Both the position numbers and the translations under genes were made by a program. From Symbiodinium microadriaticum (taxonomy: Eukaryota > Sar > Dinophyceae > Suessiales > Symbiodiniaceae), in NCBI GenBank assembly GCA_001939145.1, contig LSRX01001175.1, positions 45,975-109,974 on the forward strand: a DNA stretch of 64,000 nucleotides. Direction: 5' to 3'. Below the pieces are notes generated by a model, which ran no database searches, was not told the DNA's origin, and saw only the letters and a program-made list of their open reading frames with translations. Shown in pieces: positions 1-10,474 of this stretch. Each line of letters opens with the position of its first letter. Within the stretch, counting starts at the first letter, position 1.

Positions 1-246
1 GTCGCCGAGGCCCCTCTGGTAGCGATGGACAATCTCCCCCTAGTCCCTCGTGTAGGCCGCCGATCACGAGGGGGACCGACCTCACCTATGTCCTCCCGGC
101 GGGCCCGCGCGAAGAAGACAAATAGTTCTGCGCCCCCGACGTACAAGAAGATGGCAAAGGGGGGCACGCTCTCTCGGGGATCGGCCGGGTTTGGAGCCCC
201 TAGGCACTCCTCTCACGCACTGGGCTCGGGGCTTGAGCACTCGCGG

Positions 247-262
247 CTTGAGCCAAAATGGC
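247..262 (-). other. Relict spliced-leader sequence (16-nt match to DinoSL 3' end)
   Basis: Read on the minus strand these 16 bases are GCCATTTTGGCTCAAG, the exact 3' portion of the 22-nt dinoflagellate spliced leader. The first six leader bases are replaced by a GA-rich run, and the match is not followed by a GT splice donor, so this is not an SL RNA gene. About eight bases further 3' a weaker 'GCTCAAG' recurs. Known biology: mRNAs carrying the leader can be reverse-transcribed and reinserted, leaving leader relics. Inference: the minus-strand DNA left of here (1-246) may begin a retroposed copy that runs out of the window. Confidence 0.6.
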
Positions 263-263
263 C

Positions 264-286
264 CTCTCTCTCTCTCTCTCTCTCTC
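264..286. repeat. (CT)n microsatellite
   Basis: An uninterrupted CT run directly abuts the relict spliced leader. On the minus strand it replaces the leader's missing 5' bases. Short ORFs crossing 25-570 in several frames carry Ser-Leu or Arg-Glu runs from this repeat and are not believable genes. I see no assignable gene in 1-730. Confidence 0.8.
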
Positions 287-737
287 GCGGCAAGTGGTCA
301 AGGACGGCGCTGCCGCTTTGCTCGTACCCATCCCCTTGAGCGAGGTGCGCGAAGCAGCGCCAGCAACCAGCCAAAAACGCAAAGTATGCGGCCTCAGAAG
401 CAGCAAAAGTTCAAGCGTCGGCTCAGGCTCACAAGTTTTGGGTGGAAGCTCCAAGCTCGCCATGTTTCGGTATCAGCGCAACTCAACCTTCCCATAAGCA
501 CCCAGCCCAACACTTCTGCTGAGTCCTGCCAGATAAGTAAGGCTGAGTTGATGCTCCGGTCGTTTTGAGTTTCCATGTAGGCACGGAGCTGTTGTGAGCC
601 CTCGGTTCTGCTGTTTCGGAAAAGCTCGCCAGGGTTGAGCTGCGATGCTTCGCTAAGGCTGCACAGCCAATCACGTATTCAATCAGTCCGAGGAGAAAGC
701 ATCACTCAAAAATTGGATACAGACGATTGAATTCATC

Positions 738-2039
738 TCAGAAGCCCTCGCCCTTGGGCAGCGTCTTCATGAACTCCCAGCGGTCTGTCGGTCCGATCTC
801 CTCGGGCTTCTGCGGCGTGTCCGAAATGGAGCCATCCTCCAACTCCTTCATGAAGTCCTCACTGATGGTGTCTTCGTTGTCCATGACACCGAGGTTCGGG
901 CCGGCCTTGCCAGCATCACCTCCCTCCAGCGCCACGGCGGCTGCTGTCACCTCACACAACTCTGCAGTGATAGCAGCCTGACGCTTCTTGTTGTAGATGA
1001 GGACGAGCTTCTTCTGCAGATCGTTCGCGTTGTCCGTAGCGACCTTCATGGCAGACATTCGTGCCGAAAGCTCAGACGCCTGCGAATCGAACATCAAGGA
1101 AAGGATCTGCGAGTTCAGGTAGAGCGGGAGCATGGAGTTCAGGATGACCTCTGGCGGCTGGTCGAAGATCACATCTGCCTCGATCTCTTTGGCCTTAGGA
1201 GCCTTCACCTTCGTCTTCTCCACCTTCAGCTTGCCGTCTTCAGTGGTCATTTTGAAGGTCTCATCCTCTGGGTCCTCGATGCCCGTGGGCGAGAGGGGCA
1301 AAAGAGTTCGGAGCGAGGGCTCGTTGCTGAGCAGGTTGATGAATCGGCCGTAGGCAATCTCAATCTTGTCCACCTCTCCGCTCAAGAAGTAGTTCTGCAA
1401 CACCTCCGCAACCTCGGCGGAATCCTTCGCCCTGATGGTGTCGGGCATGGTGAACCACTCCTCGGTGTAGTTGTACTCCACGCCCTTGGCCAGACGCGTC
1501 TGCAGGGAAGCCAGACCCTTCTTGCCAACAATAAACAGCTTCGGCACGATGCCTTGCTTGTTCAGGTCCTCGATACGGGCCTGGACCTTCTTGATGATGA
1601 AGGTGTTGTAGGCCCCGCAGAGTCCTCGGTTGGCCGTGATCATCAAGATGCCGACATTCTTGACCTTCTCTGGCACTCGCAGCATCGGAAGCTCTGCCTC
1701 AAAGCCGCTGCCTTTGAGTCGCTTTACTAAGCCTTTGATCATGCTCAGGAGCTCGTCGGTGAACGGACGCTGCTTCTCTACGCCGTTCTGGGCGTTTCGG
1801 ACCTTGGCGGCAGCGACCACTCTCATGGCATCGGTCAGCTTGGCGGTCTTCGCCACAGATGCGATTCGATCCTTCATCGCCTTGTCTACCGCGCAGCGAG
1901 TCATCAGGGACTCGCGGGGCTGAACCGACACACCGCTCACGAAGTCCTCCTCATGTCTCCAGAGGCAGCTCCAGGCAGCCACAAGGGCCAGGCCGACGGC
2001 CACGGTGGCGCCAAAGGACCCGCGCTTTGTCGAAACCAT
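738..2039 (-). CDS. atpC: ATP synthase gamma subunit, plastid type, tandem copy 1
   Basis: Encodes 433 aa: the rotating central-stalk gamma subunit of the chloroplast F1 ATPase, coupling proton flow to ATP synthesis at the thylakoid. Seen: residues 11-27 are hydrophobic after a basic start, fitting the signal-peptide part of a secondary-plastid targeting leader. The N-terminal gamma helix spans about 53-85 (KLTDAMRVVAAAKVRNAQ), 'ITANRGLCGAYN' about 134-145, 'RTLLPLSP' about 244-251, and the C-terminal helix about 298-370 with LPLYLNSQI and ATDNAND. The Cys pair of the green-plant redox loop is absent, as in red-lineage plastids. Residues about 372-433 form an acidic tail beyond the usual gamma end. 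The start was chosen at the ATG shared with copy 2; the frame stays open upstream to about 2228, but that stretch has no counterpart. Intronless. Family call is firm; plastid targeting is inferred. Confidence 0.92.
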   Translation of the reverse strand: MVSTKRGSFGATVAVGLALVAAWSCLWRHEEDFVSGVSVQPRESLMTRCAVDKAMKDRIASVAKTAKLTDAMRVVAAAKVRNAQNGVEKQRPFTDELLSMIKGLVKRLKGSGFEAELPMLRVPEKVKNVGILMITANRGLCGAYNTFIIKKVQARIEDLNKQGIVPKLFIVGKKGLASLQTRLAKGVEYNYTEEWFTMPDTIRAKDSAEVAEVLQNYFLSGEVDKIEIAYGRFINLLSNEPSLRTLLPLSPTGIEDPEDETFKMTTEDGKLKVEKTKVKAPKAKEIEADVIFDQPPEVILNSMLPLYLNSQILSLMFDSQASELSARMSAMKVATDNANDLQKKLVLIYNKKRQAAITAELCEVTAAAVALEGGDAGKAGPNLGVMDNEDTISEDFMKELEDGSISDTPQKPEEIGPTDRWEFMKTLPKGEGF

Positions 2040-2092
2040 GACACGATCTCGCAAACGCTCGGGCTGAGCAATTACTTCGAATGGCTGCAGAG

Positions 2093-2108
2093 CTTGAGCA
2101 AATGTGGC
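2093..2108 (-). other. Possible degenerate relict spliced leader upstream of atpC copy 1
   Basis: On the minus strand this reads GCCACATTTGCTCAAG, 13 of 16 positions identical to the dinoflagellate leader's 3' end, and it lies 53 bases 5' of the copy 1 start codon in the right orientation. A 13/16 match somewhere in 64 kb is not rare by chance, so only the position makes it interesting. Nothing like it is seen before copy 2. Confidence 0.3.
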
Positions 2109-2403
2109 ATGTGCAGTTGTCAACAAAAAACTGTAGCGCCAACCACACGTCCGGTGAGGACGAGGAAATGAACAGACAAACATGGACCGGCACTGCACCA
2201 CAAGTCGAATGTAGTAATCTACACTCACGTCAATGTATGCACCATTGGGTCATTTGGGGGTTTGACTCAAAGAACTAAAAAGTGCAATGCATGCCGAATC
2301 ACGGCTGTTTCCGTGCGACTCTTACCCAAGATCTGATGTCAAGGCCGCGGGAGAAATTGGCCAAAAATTTGTGCTGTCAACTAGATTGGGTAACCTTGCC
2401 ATC

Positions 2404-3705
2404 TCAGAAGCCCTCGCCCTTGGGCAGCGTCTTCATGAACTCCCAGCGGTCTGTCGGTCCGATCTCCTCGGGCTTCTGCGGCGTGTCCGAGATGGAGCCA
2501 TCCTCCAACTCCTTCATGAAGTCCTCACTGATGGTGTCTTCGTTGTCCATGACACCGAGGTTCGGGCCGGCCTTGCCAGCATCACCTCCCTCCAGCGCCA
2601 CGGCGGCTGCTGTCACCTCACACAACTCTGCAGTGATAGCAGCCTGACGCTTCTTGTTGTAGATGAGGACGAGCTTCTTCTGCAGATCGTTCGCGTTGTC
2701 CGTAGCGACCTTCATGGCAGACATTCGTGCCGAAAGCTCAGACGCCTGCGAATCGAACATCAAGGAAAGGATCTGCGAGTTCAGGTAGAGCGGGAGCATG
2801 GAGTTCAGGATGACCTCTGGCGGCTGGTCGAAGATCACATCTGCCTCGATCTCTTTGGCCTTAGGAGCCTTCACCTTCGTCTTCTCCACCTTCAGCTTGC
2901 CGTCTTCAGTGGTCATTTTGAAGGTCTCATCCTCTGGGTCCTCGATGCCCGTGGGCGAGAGGGGCAAAAGAGTTCGGAGCGAGGGCTCGTTGCTGAGCAG
3001 GTTGATGAATCGGCCGTAGGCAATCTCAATCTTGTCCACCTCTCCGCTCAAGAAGTAGTTCTGCAACACCTCCGCAACCTCGGCGGAATCCTTCGCCCTG
3101 ATGGTGTCGGGCATGGTGAACCACTCCTCGGTGTAGTTGTACTCCACGCCCTTGGCCAGACGCGTCTGCAGGGAAGCCAGACCCTTCTTGCCAACAATAA
3201 ACAGCTTCGGCACGATGCCTTGCTTGTTCAGGTCCTCGATACGGGCCTGGACCTTCTTGATGATGAAGGTGTTGTAGGCCCCGCAGAGTCCTCGGTTGGC
3301 CGTGATCATCAAGATGCCGACATTCTTGACCTTCTCTGGCACTCGCAGCATCGGAAGCTCTGCCTCAAAGCCGCTGCCTTTGAGTCGCTTTACTAAGCCT
3401 TTGATCATGCTCAGGAGCTCGTCGGTGAACGGACGCTGCTTCTCTACGCCGTTCTGGGCGTTTCGGACCTTGGCGGCAGCGACCACTCTCATGGCATCGG
3501 TCAGCTTGGCGGTCTTCGCCACAGATGCGATTCGATCCTTCATCGCCTTGTCTACCGCGCAGCGAGTCATCAGGGACTCGCGGGGCTGAACCGACACACC
3601 GCTCACGAAGTCCTCCTCATGTCTCCAGAGGCAGCTCCAGGCAGCCACAAGGGCCAGGCCGACGGCCACGGTGGCGCCAAAGGACCCGCGCTTTGTCGAA
3701 ACCAT
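2404..3705 (-). CDS. atpC: ATP synthase gamma subunit, plastid type, tandem copy 2
   Basis: A second 433-aa gamma subunit gene with the same protein as copy 1. Comparing by eye I find one base difference in the coding region (A at 825 versus G at 2491), a synonymous Ile codon. Identity covers 2400-3706 against 734-2040, which is the reading frame plus four bases after the stop and one before the start. The 360-bp spacer and both flanks are unrelated. Upstream, a pyrimidine tract ending in CAG (minus strand, 3741-3755) is a good trans-splice acceptor giving a leader of about 35 bases. Many dinoflagellate plastid proteins are expressed from such intronless tandem copies; the abrupt identity limits suggest recent gene conversion or duplication confined to the coding sequence. 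Confidence 0.92.
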   Translation of the reverse strand: MVSTKRGSFGATVAVGLALVAAWSCLWRHEEDFVSGVSVQPRESLMTRCAVDKAMKDRIASVAKTAKLTDAMRVVAAAKVRNAQNGVEKQRPFTDELLSMIKGLVKRLKGSGFEAELPMLRVPEKVKNVGILMITANRGLCGAYNTFIIKKVQARIEDLNKQGIVPKLFIVGKKGLASLQTRLAKGVEYNYTEEWFTMPDTIRAKDSAEVAEVLQNYFLSGEVDKIEIAYGRFINLLSNEPSLRTLLPLSPTGIEDPEDETFKMTTEDGKLKVEKTKVKAPKAKEIEADVIFDQPPEVILNSMLPLYLNSQILSLMFDSQASELSARMSAMKVATDNANDLQKKLVLIYNKKRQAAITAELCEVTAAAVALEGGDAGKAGPNLGVMDNEDTISEDFMKELEDGSISDTPQKPEEIGPTDRWEFMKTLPKGEGF

Positions 3706-3740
3706 GGCCGCAGATCGAAACCGACAAAGGCCCGACAGGA

Positions 3741-3755
3741 CTGAAAAAAAGCGAG
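3741..3755 (-). promoter_or_regulatory. Probable spliced-leader acceptor for atpC copy 2
   Basis: The minus strand reads CTCGC, then a seven-T tract and CAG, about 36 bases before the start codon. A polypyrimidine tract followed by AG is what trans-splicing needs. I see no TATA-like element. Inference from position and composition only. Confidence 0.4.
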
Positions 3756-3999
3756 GGGCGATCACAGATTGGCGCGTGCCGTGCTGTCCCTTGTAAATTC
3801 TCGTGGAGCAAGGTTGTGGCCTGAGGCTCGGAGGCGGTGGAAGGCGAGCTTAGAAAGCCAGCGACAACCTGAGGCTAACTTTGTTTCCCGAGACCCAGCT
3901 GGCCTCTGCTTTTCAGGTCCGCACAAAATACATGCCGGCCAGGAAGAACTCACGGCCAACCTGAACGTACGTAGGAGCAGCAATCCCCTAGGAGAATCT

Positions 4000-4850
4000 G
4001 TGTGTCGCGCGAGCTCCGCTAGGACGGAGCCCTTCCAGACCCCTCCAGGCCTTCAGGCACCGGCCTTCGCTTTCATCCAGCCGTGATCGCATGGCCTTCA
4101 CCTGTGAACGTCCAAACCACGAGATGCCACGAGGACACTGTGCCGGCGATCCTCCCACACGCCCGAAGCAGATGCCACGAGAACCTTCGTGAAGGTAAGT
4201 CTGACGCCCGCCGATGCAACTGCGACCTCTGAGTGACCGCACGAGCAGGAGGCCCGCACAAAGGTTGTGGAGACCCGGCCTGGCTCAGAAAATCACAAAA
4301 ACCCAAGGGACGGAATATGACAAAACCGCCGAGCATCGGACCAGAAGCTCTGCGATCGCAGTGTGAATATCTGGGTTCCGCTGCAGTCAGAACTGTGGCG
4401 AACAGCATCACGCAAGAAAACGAGAAAGCCCAAGCACTACAGGAAGAACAGCTGCAACAACTCCAGACCTATACCGTCTATACTCTTTTCCCAAATGCAC
4501 TCATGCAGGTGGCCAGGGCACCATGTACAGGCCGTTGGCTATCGCCACAGCCCAAAAGGCAACACCAAGCCTTTGCTCTCGTGCGGAATATGCGCAATCA
4601 TGCTCGGCAACCTAGGCTCTGTGACAAAAAGCCATGGCTCCGGCCCTCGTGATGCTCGCAGAAGGGTCGATTCTTCCGGCGGCAACCTTTCTTGGGCGAA
4701 GTCCCTAACGAAAGCAAGCCAGGCTGAGCACAGCACTCGGCGCTCGCATTGGGGCCAGAACTCCACAGTGCCACTCATGGCGGATCGCTTCTGCCATGCG
4801 TGGCCGGTGCACGAAGAAGTCTTAATATGGAACTGCAACTACGCTGCTTG
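4000..4850 (-). other. Candidate minus-strand exons, unassigned (Trp-bearing helical motifs)
   Basis: Two minus-strand stretches read like protein rather than noise: about 4020-4110 (SRLDESEGRCLKAWRGLEG) and about 4640-4780 (CERRVLCSAWLAFVRDFAQE). Both show a Leu/Cys...Ala-Trp helical pattern reminiscent of Sfi1/centrin-binding repeats, but two instances are too few to assign. No complete frame or start is visible. They could be exons of a gene upstream of atpC copy 2. Confidence 0.2.
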
Positions 4851-4859
4851 AGTTGCATC

Positions 4860-6050
4860 AGTTGTGCTGTGTCTGACCGATTGATGTCTTGTTCACTGGG
4901 CACATTTCACAATGCGGGCCTAGTTGGTGGTCTCGACTTCTGCTCCCACATATCTGTCTTTGTGATTCTGCTTCGGGAAAAGCTTGGGATTGGAAGGTCG
5001 GGGCCTTAGCTGTGGTCTGGCCCTAGATCTGTCTCAGCTTTGGTAACCCGGTAGCGAAGAGAGATCAACCTGCAATTTTGAGGAAATAACGCAGTCACTC
5101 AGCCTTATCGAAAGCAGCAGTGGTTTCCCCACCGCAACACAATGTTTCAACCCACGAGGGCAGCATCGTAGTGCTGAGGCATAACCATCTCTCAGACGCA
5201 TTTCAACCCGTGTACGTAGTTCAACCGATCAACGCGAAATTTTAGTGTCGAGTATTGCATACAATCCGCTTTGTCATACTAAGTGCCGAGTACAACCTTG
5301 TTGCCCACTGGCGCTAAGCACCAAGCCTTTGAACATGATTGCGATTTGAATGGAGAGTGGAGGGGTGGTACATATCATGACGATGGTGCAAATCGAGGTT
5401 TGTAAGTAAGGGGACTTCGAAAGTGACGCATACAAGTCAAACCTAAGATGCACGACACTAGCACCAGAGCAAAGTTACTGCTGAGGCTTCTATCAGGCTG
5501 AAACTAAGGTTTCTGCTCCAGTAACCGATTGGGGTGAAATTATGGGGGGGGGGGAATATTAGGGCTGTTTATGGGCTACAGTTTCTCAGGATACAACCAG
5601 GCTTCCGACTAGGGGTTATCAAAGTGTAGCCATCCATGCCATTACTGTGGTCGAGGCAGAGTTTACACTGTGGATAGTGTTGGAGCCATTTTTGAAGGTA
5701 AGATCAAAGTCACCACTGACCAGGAGGGTTAACGTTACAGTTGAGGTTGTTTAGAATCAGGAATTGCTTCAGCTACCGGGGTTTAGCTTATTCGTAGGAC
5801 CTGCTAACGTCGCTGTCTCTGACGGTTAGTGGTGGCAGGACTAAACCTCATGTTACTTGAGGGTTGATAAGCCTTTATTGAGGCCAATGTTGGGCTTGGG
5901 CCCCAGTTGGCTTTGCTATTCAGCGTAGCCTTTCGTTTCTATAGCAGCGGGGCCCTGCATGCCGGCCAGACCCCAGAATAATTGATGTATCGAGCAGTTC
6001 CCCCTTCGCCCATGCTAGGACTCATCTCCTAACGACTGGCACACCGCATG
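4860..6050. other. No gene recognised
   Basis: About 1.2 kb without any ORF above 60 aa on either strand. It contains a run of ten G near 5550 and otherwise unremarkable mixed sequence. No tRNA, repeat or exon signature recognised. Confidence 0.5.
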
Positions 6051-7012
6051 ACAAGATTAATTGCAAAGGTGGTTGTGCCAGCAAACCGATTATTGCTCGA
6101 GCTTTCTACCTTTAGCATCTTGTGTAACAGCAGAGTCAGCGGAGAAACGGGAACCGTCAACTGAGTTCAACCGGTCCACCCTTTTGACCAGGGCCACGAC
6201 CAATGTGTTTTGCTGGAAGGCGTTCCCGCCGCCGCAAGCAGTCGGCCCAAGGATCGGGAGTAACCATGGCAGCAATTCCCTGGACACCTGCTCCACTCTA
6301 CCAACTGAAGCAACTCAGCTAACCTAGCGGGCCCACGGGCCCGTCCGCCGAAAAGACCATGGCCCCTACCTGTGAGATCAAGGCTTACGGAAGAATGCGC
6401 CTTTGGAGAACGGCACTCAGCCCATGAAGGTGGACGGGCTCTTTGACAAGATCCAAAAAAGATGCAGAGTTGTGAACAGCAGGAAGCTTAAGGTTTAGGG
6501 GGGCGTCTTTTGCAGAGACTTTTCGCCTCTGCCGGCCTTGAGAGCCGGAGCCTCGCTGAGAGCGCCCGGTCCAAACGCCAGATCAGAGAGGGCACATCTC
6601 CGAAGGCTCGAGACCCGGGTTCACCGCGGGTTCGCCGCGGGTTCGCCAGGGTTCGCCATGGCACGGTGCAAGGAGGGTCTTCAACTTGGAGACCGCGCAT
6701 CTCTGCTCGAACTCTGCTACGAGAATCCTCGAGCTCTCCGCTGCCTTGTCCAGTGCTATTTGCACAGTCAGGCCTTTCTGAGAGAAGGGTCGAACAAACG
6801 AAGATCCCGGCCTTCTCGTCACAACTTTCTTCTTTGAAGCCCCCACCTGACGGCCGTTGGTTACAGTAGGCACCATGATGAACCACCGTCACATCAACGC
6901 ATTAGCTCGGTCTGGTCTCCCTGCACTCACCTTGGGCTTCTTGGCCTTAGCACTTGGCCAGCCCTCGGAAGGTGCATCAGCGACCTGATCGAAGCATCAC
7001 ATCAAGTCGTGC

Positions 7013-10000
7013 CTCCCTTGATGGAAAGCTGAGACGGCACCTCATAGCCCTGCTTCTCCATCTCAGCAACGATCCCTTCGACGTGGCAGCAGCCCACCTG
7101 CAGCGCGGCCAACACCGACTGCTGCCTACCCTCCTCATGGAGCACCGCCCATACATGTACCGATGCAACGCTGCAGTTGTGCATTCGACTCCGAATTGCA
7201 TCCACCGACGTCCGATCACAGAATTGGGCCACTGTGCCACTCAAGAATTCTCAAGAAGGCTTGCCTTGGACGGGCCTTTTCGGGGTCTCACGACTTGGGA
7301 CCCCCAGACAAAGCCGAAATTCCAACTCTTGCGGATAGCGCAGGACAGCAATTGCCTGAAGCACTGCGCGCGAGCCCCCCTTCAGGATCTCTTCCCTCTT
7401 CTCGCCGAGGACACGCTGCGCTCTGCCATCCAAGGCCTGGGTTTGCCGGCATCGAAAAACACTTGTCATTACGTAGCGACTTGCATTCTTTAGAGTTTGT
7501 CGAAGTCACCTCGCAAACGGCTCGTGCCATTGCAGAGTCGCGCTCCTCCAAGAAGAGACCTTGAGCTCAAACCCCGCAACAGCATATGGCTTCTCGAAAC
7601 CAACACACTGCAACAGACTGTGCTACTGAGTTCGCCGAGGAGATCACGTCGTGTGTCGGCCTCCGCCAACCCCGTTGCAGGGCCTCGGTGGGGCGATCCA
7701 CCGCCAAAGAACTCAATGATGCCGCACAATGATGCCCCTCTGATCGCGACTACAGATGGTGGTAGGGCCGCAGACCCTTCAGAGGTTTAGGTTCGGATAT
7801 TCAATATTGTTCGCAGGGTCTAAGGCCCCTTCAGGTGCTGTGTCCACCGAATATGTGTTGACACTAATGCAAAGCCGGACCGCCCCTCGAGTGCATGAAA
7901 CAAACCTCGATGGCAGTAAGTAGTTGACGGCAAAGACCAAGACCATAATCCAAGGAGGACAGGTCGCCTGCATGCAGCCATCCCACACAAGATCCCAAAG
8001 AACAGATGACACCTCCCTCCCTCCCTACCTCCCTCACTCACTAAAATTCTTCTCCACTCTCAATGTTAAAGAATGAGTTATTCCAATCTTTCCTCCGTGA
8101 CCAGCGAGCACCGCTTCTCGGATGATGGCCTCCTCTGCCTCGCAGCTGCTGCTTTCTATGCTGCTTTCTCTCGAGAACGGCGACGTCACTTTCTCTGGTT
8201 GCAAATCAGAACCTGTGCCTCCTGGAATCGCATGGCTTCAGAAAGATCACTGAGAAAAGCCAACCGCTTCTCCTTAGCACAGACCTTGCCAGGCAACGAC
8301 ATGACCGTGAAGCCACAAAGAAGACTGCATACTTTTGCACCTCACCCTAAGCGTGCACCAAACTCACGATGTCACTCAAGGCTCGGTGAGGCTAACGCTT
8401 TCTTGTGTATCGCTTCTTGCGGCAACAGCAATGTAACAAGGTCACAAAGCCTGCTCACTAGCTCTGGCTTACCGTTCGATTTCTGCCAACTTGCGGACCC
8501 CCTCTTGAGGCCCTGGCCCAGGCATCGTTGTAGACAGGTATGATTTTGCTGAACCTCTGCAACACGGGATATCGCGCAATAACACGGCACATGGTTCTTG
8601 CGGCACGCGTGGAGATATTCTGCACACGCTGACACCCGTTTTGTGGAATGCAACGACATCGGCCTTCCGCGAAATGAGGGAGTGACAGTGCACTGTGCTT
8701 GCAAGCAGTATCGAGGCAGATTATCACCTTTTGGGAAATGGTCGGGGGGTGTCTCCTGAGGCCGGCGACAGACCTCTCAAAGTCTGCTTTTGTGGTGATT
8801 GTTCACGAAAAGCTCGTGTCGCTCCGCAAGGGAGCTGTCTAGAGGTACCGTTCCCAATTCCTGTGCATCGTTTTGAGAAGGCAAGCCAGCGCCTCGAGTC
8901 GTTGCAGTCTTCCCACACACACACACACACACGGGATTCAATCGCAATGCTTAGCAGTAGCTCAGCCCACGAAATAGAACAAAGCAACACCACCGAGACA
9001 CGTCCATTCCTGCGGAAGGTCACAGAGCAGAACCGGGGCTGCAGCCTGGATAACACCAGTACAACTCTACTCAACTCGGCGAGCACCGCGAAAAAATCTT
9101 CAGGCCTTGAAGGCTGCTTGGACTGCAGCTCCGGCGTCTCTGCCTGGAAGGCAACCACTCTCGGCGCCCGGCAACCATGAAACCCCACACGGCACAGCCC
9201 GGAAGCCCATGCCAGGTAGCGCACCCCAGTCGCCATAGGCCTGCACAGATGATCTTCAACCCTCCATAACCCTCCAGTCATAAGACTGACAACACAGCTG
9301 AAACCGGCCGTTGCCTCTGCGCGAAGCTCGTCCAACGCAAAGACCTGGCGAACTTGTCGATGAGCAACCGCTCTGCACTTCACACAGAGACTTGGGCTGT
9401 GGCGTTCATGGCCTCAGGCGCAAATAACAAGTTCAGGCTGTCAGCTTGAAGAAGGCAAAGTTGACCCTTTCTCGGTAGCGGCTTAGCTTGTCGGTCTGCA
9501 GTTAAGTCGCCAGACACTTCTCACTGCTCTTGTCAAAGATGGTTTTCATGGCTCGGATATAGTCCTTGACCTTGGGTAGCTTTTCCGGAGTCTATCCAAA
9601 AGGAACTTCTGCACTGCTCACACAAAGCGGCTTGGCTCACGACGGACATCTGAGACTTGCCCAACCTCGCCTTGCAGAAGACGAGCTGACACAAGATACA
9701 TGTACGAAACGTCCTGAAGATGTGAATAGGGAATCAGCAAGCGGCTCGAATCTGCTCCATCAGCGCATCGTCCAATCGAAGCCTCACTTTGCGCCGAGAA
9801 GCGGACGCATGGGGCGCTTCCAAGATGGTGTCAATGCATGTCTCCTTGCACTTGGCGGGTGCTCACCGGGTGCTCCGGCTGTGGTCCGAGACCAAAGGCC
9901 TCGCACTGTGCAGCGCAGGCCTGAGACCTCTCCGGCATCTCACGACGCCCCCTCTCCGAGTCTCTTTCCCCCGTCTTCCTCTCTTCGCCTCGAGGAGCCC

Positions 10001-10474
10001 GGGTGATCCCGAGGCGGAGGGCGGTGGCAGCAGCACCGTGGAGCGACCTTAGCTAAGCCATATTCAGAAGCCAAAGCTTACCTTTCCACCCTTTCTTCAC
10101 CCGCCAGAGCGATGGACTGCCGACTGACACATGGCAGCTTACACGACTGCTCAGGCCTCGCAACTTCGCTGGAAGGTTTTCCAGCTCTCGACCACCGCGA
10201 TCCTGGTGGCTGCAGACCACGAAGCAGACTCCTGTCGCACCTATCGCTTCAGTGCCGAAGCAGAATTTGAGGCAGTCCGACCTCATCCAACTCAACGGCC
10301 ACGAGGTCTGGCTTCAACGCTTTGACGAGACGTCGGACTGCCCTCGGAACTGGGTTCTCCACCGCAGCCTTCGAGAGACACCCGTTCTGCCCGTTGCTCG
10401 CAACAAGCCAAAAAACGGCTGAGCCAGGCCACCACCCCAGGAACGCTGTGCGGAGTGCCCACCAGGACAATCTG
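7013..10474 (-). CDS. TraB/PrgY/TIKI-family protein, multi-exon
   Basis: A split gene recognised from conserved pieces in order on the minus strand. First exon piece at about 10445-10474 gives QIVLVGTPHS (the first GX2H motif), followed by a GT donor. Exon 10282-10342 gives AVRRLVKALKPDLVAVELDE, with the family's conserved Glu, then a GT donor. Near 8470-8520 'EGVRKLAEIE' may be a middle exon. Exon 7510-7559 gives LEERDSAMARAV (the ERD motif). The exon from 7097 to about 7013 gives VGCCHVEGIVAEMEKQG (the second GX2H motif). Family members are membrane-linked proteins, some of them metal-dependent proteases; here the substrate is unknown. Start, some middle exons and the end are not resolved, and 6.6-6.9 kb may hold a further exon (KGLTVQIALDKAAESSRI). 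Both GX2H motifs and the Glu are intact. Confidence 0.6.
7995..8045. repeat. CTCC-rich simple repeat
   Basis: CCTCCCTCCCTACCTCCCTC followed by CACTCACT, lying in an intron or gap of the TraB-family gene. A (CA)n run of about 18 bases sits near 8926-8943 in the same region. Confidence 0.6.

Noticed and set aside
2040..2228. N-terminal extension of atpC copy 1 upstream to 2228
   Set aside because: The frame is open but has no counterpart in copy 2, begins with unrelated Cys/His-rich sequence and contains the possible leader relic, so it is more likely 5' UTR.
2287..3396. A 369-codon plus-strand frame
   Set aside because: It is the exact antisense of atpC copy 2, and the corresponding strand of copy 1 is also partly open. 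Its Leu/Arg/His-rich reading is a reflection of the real gene.
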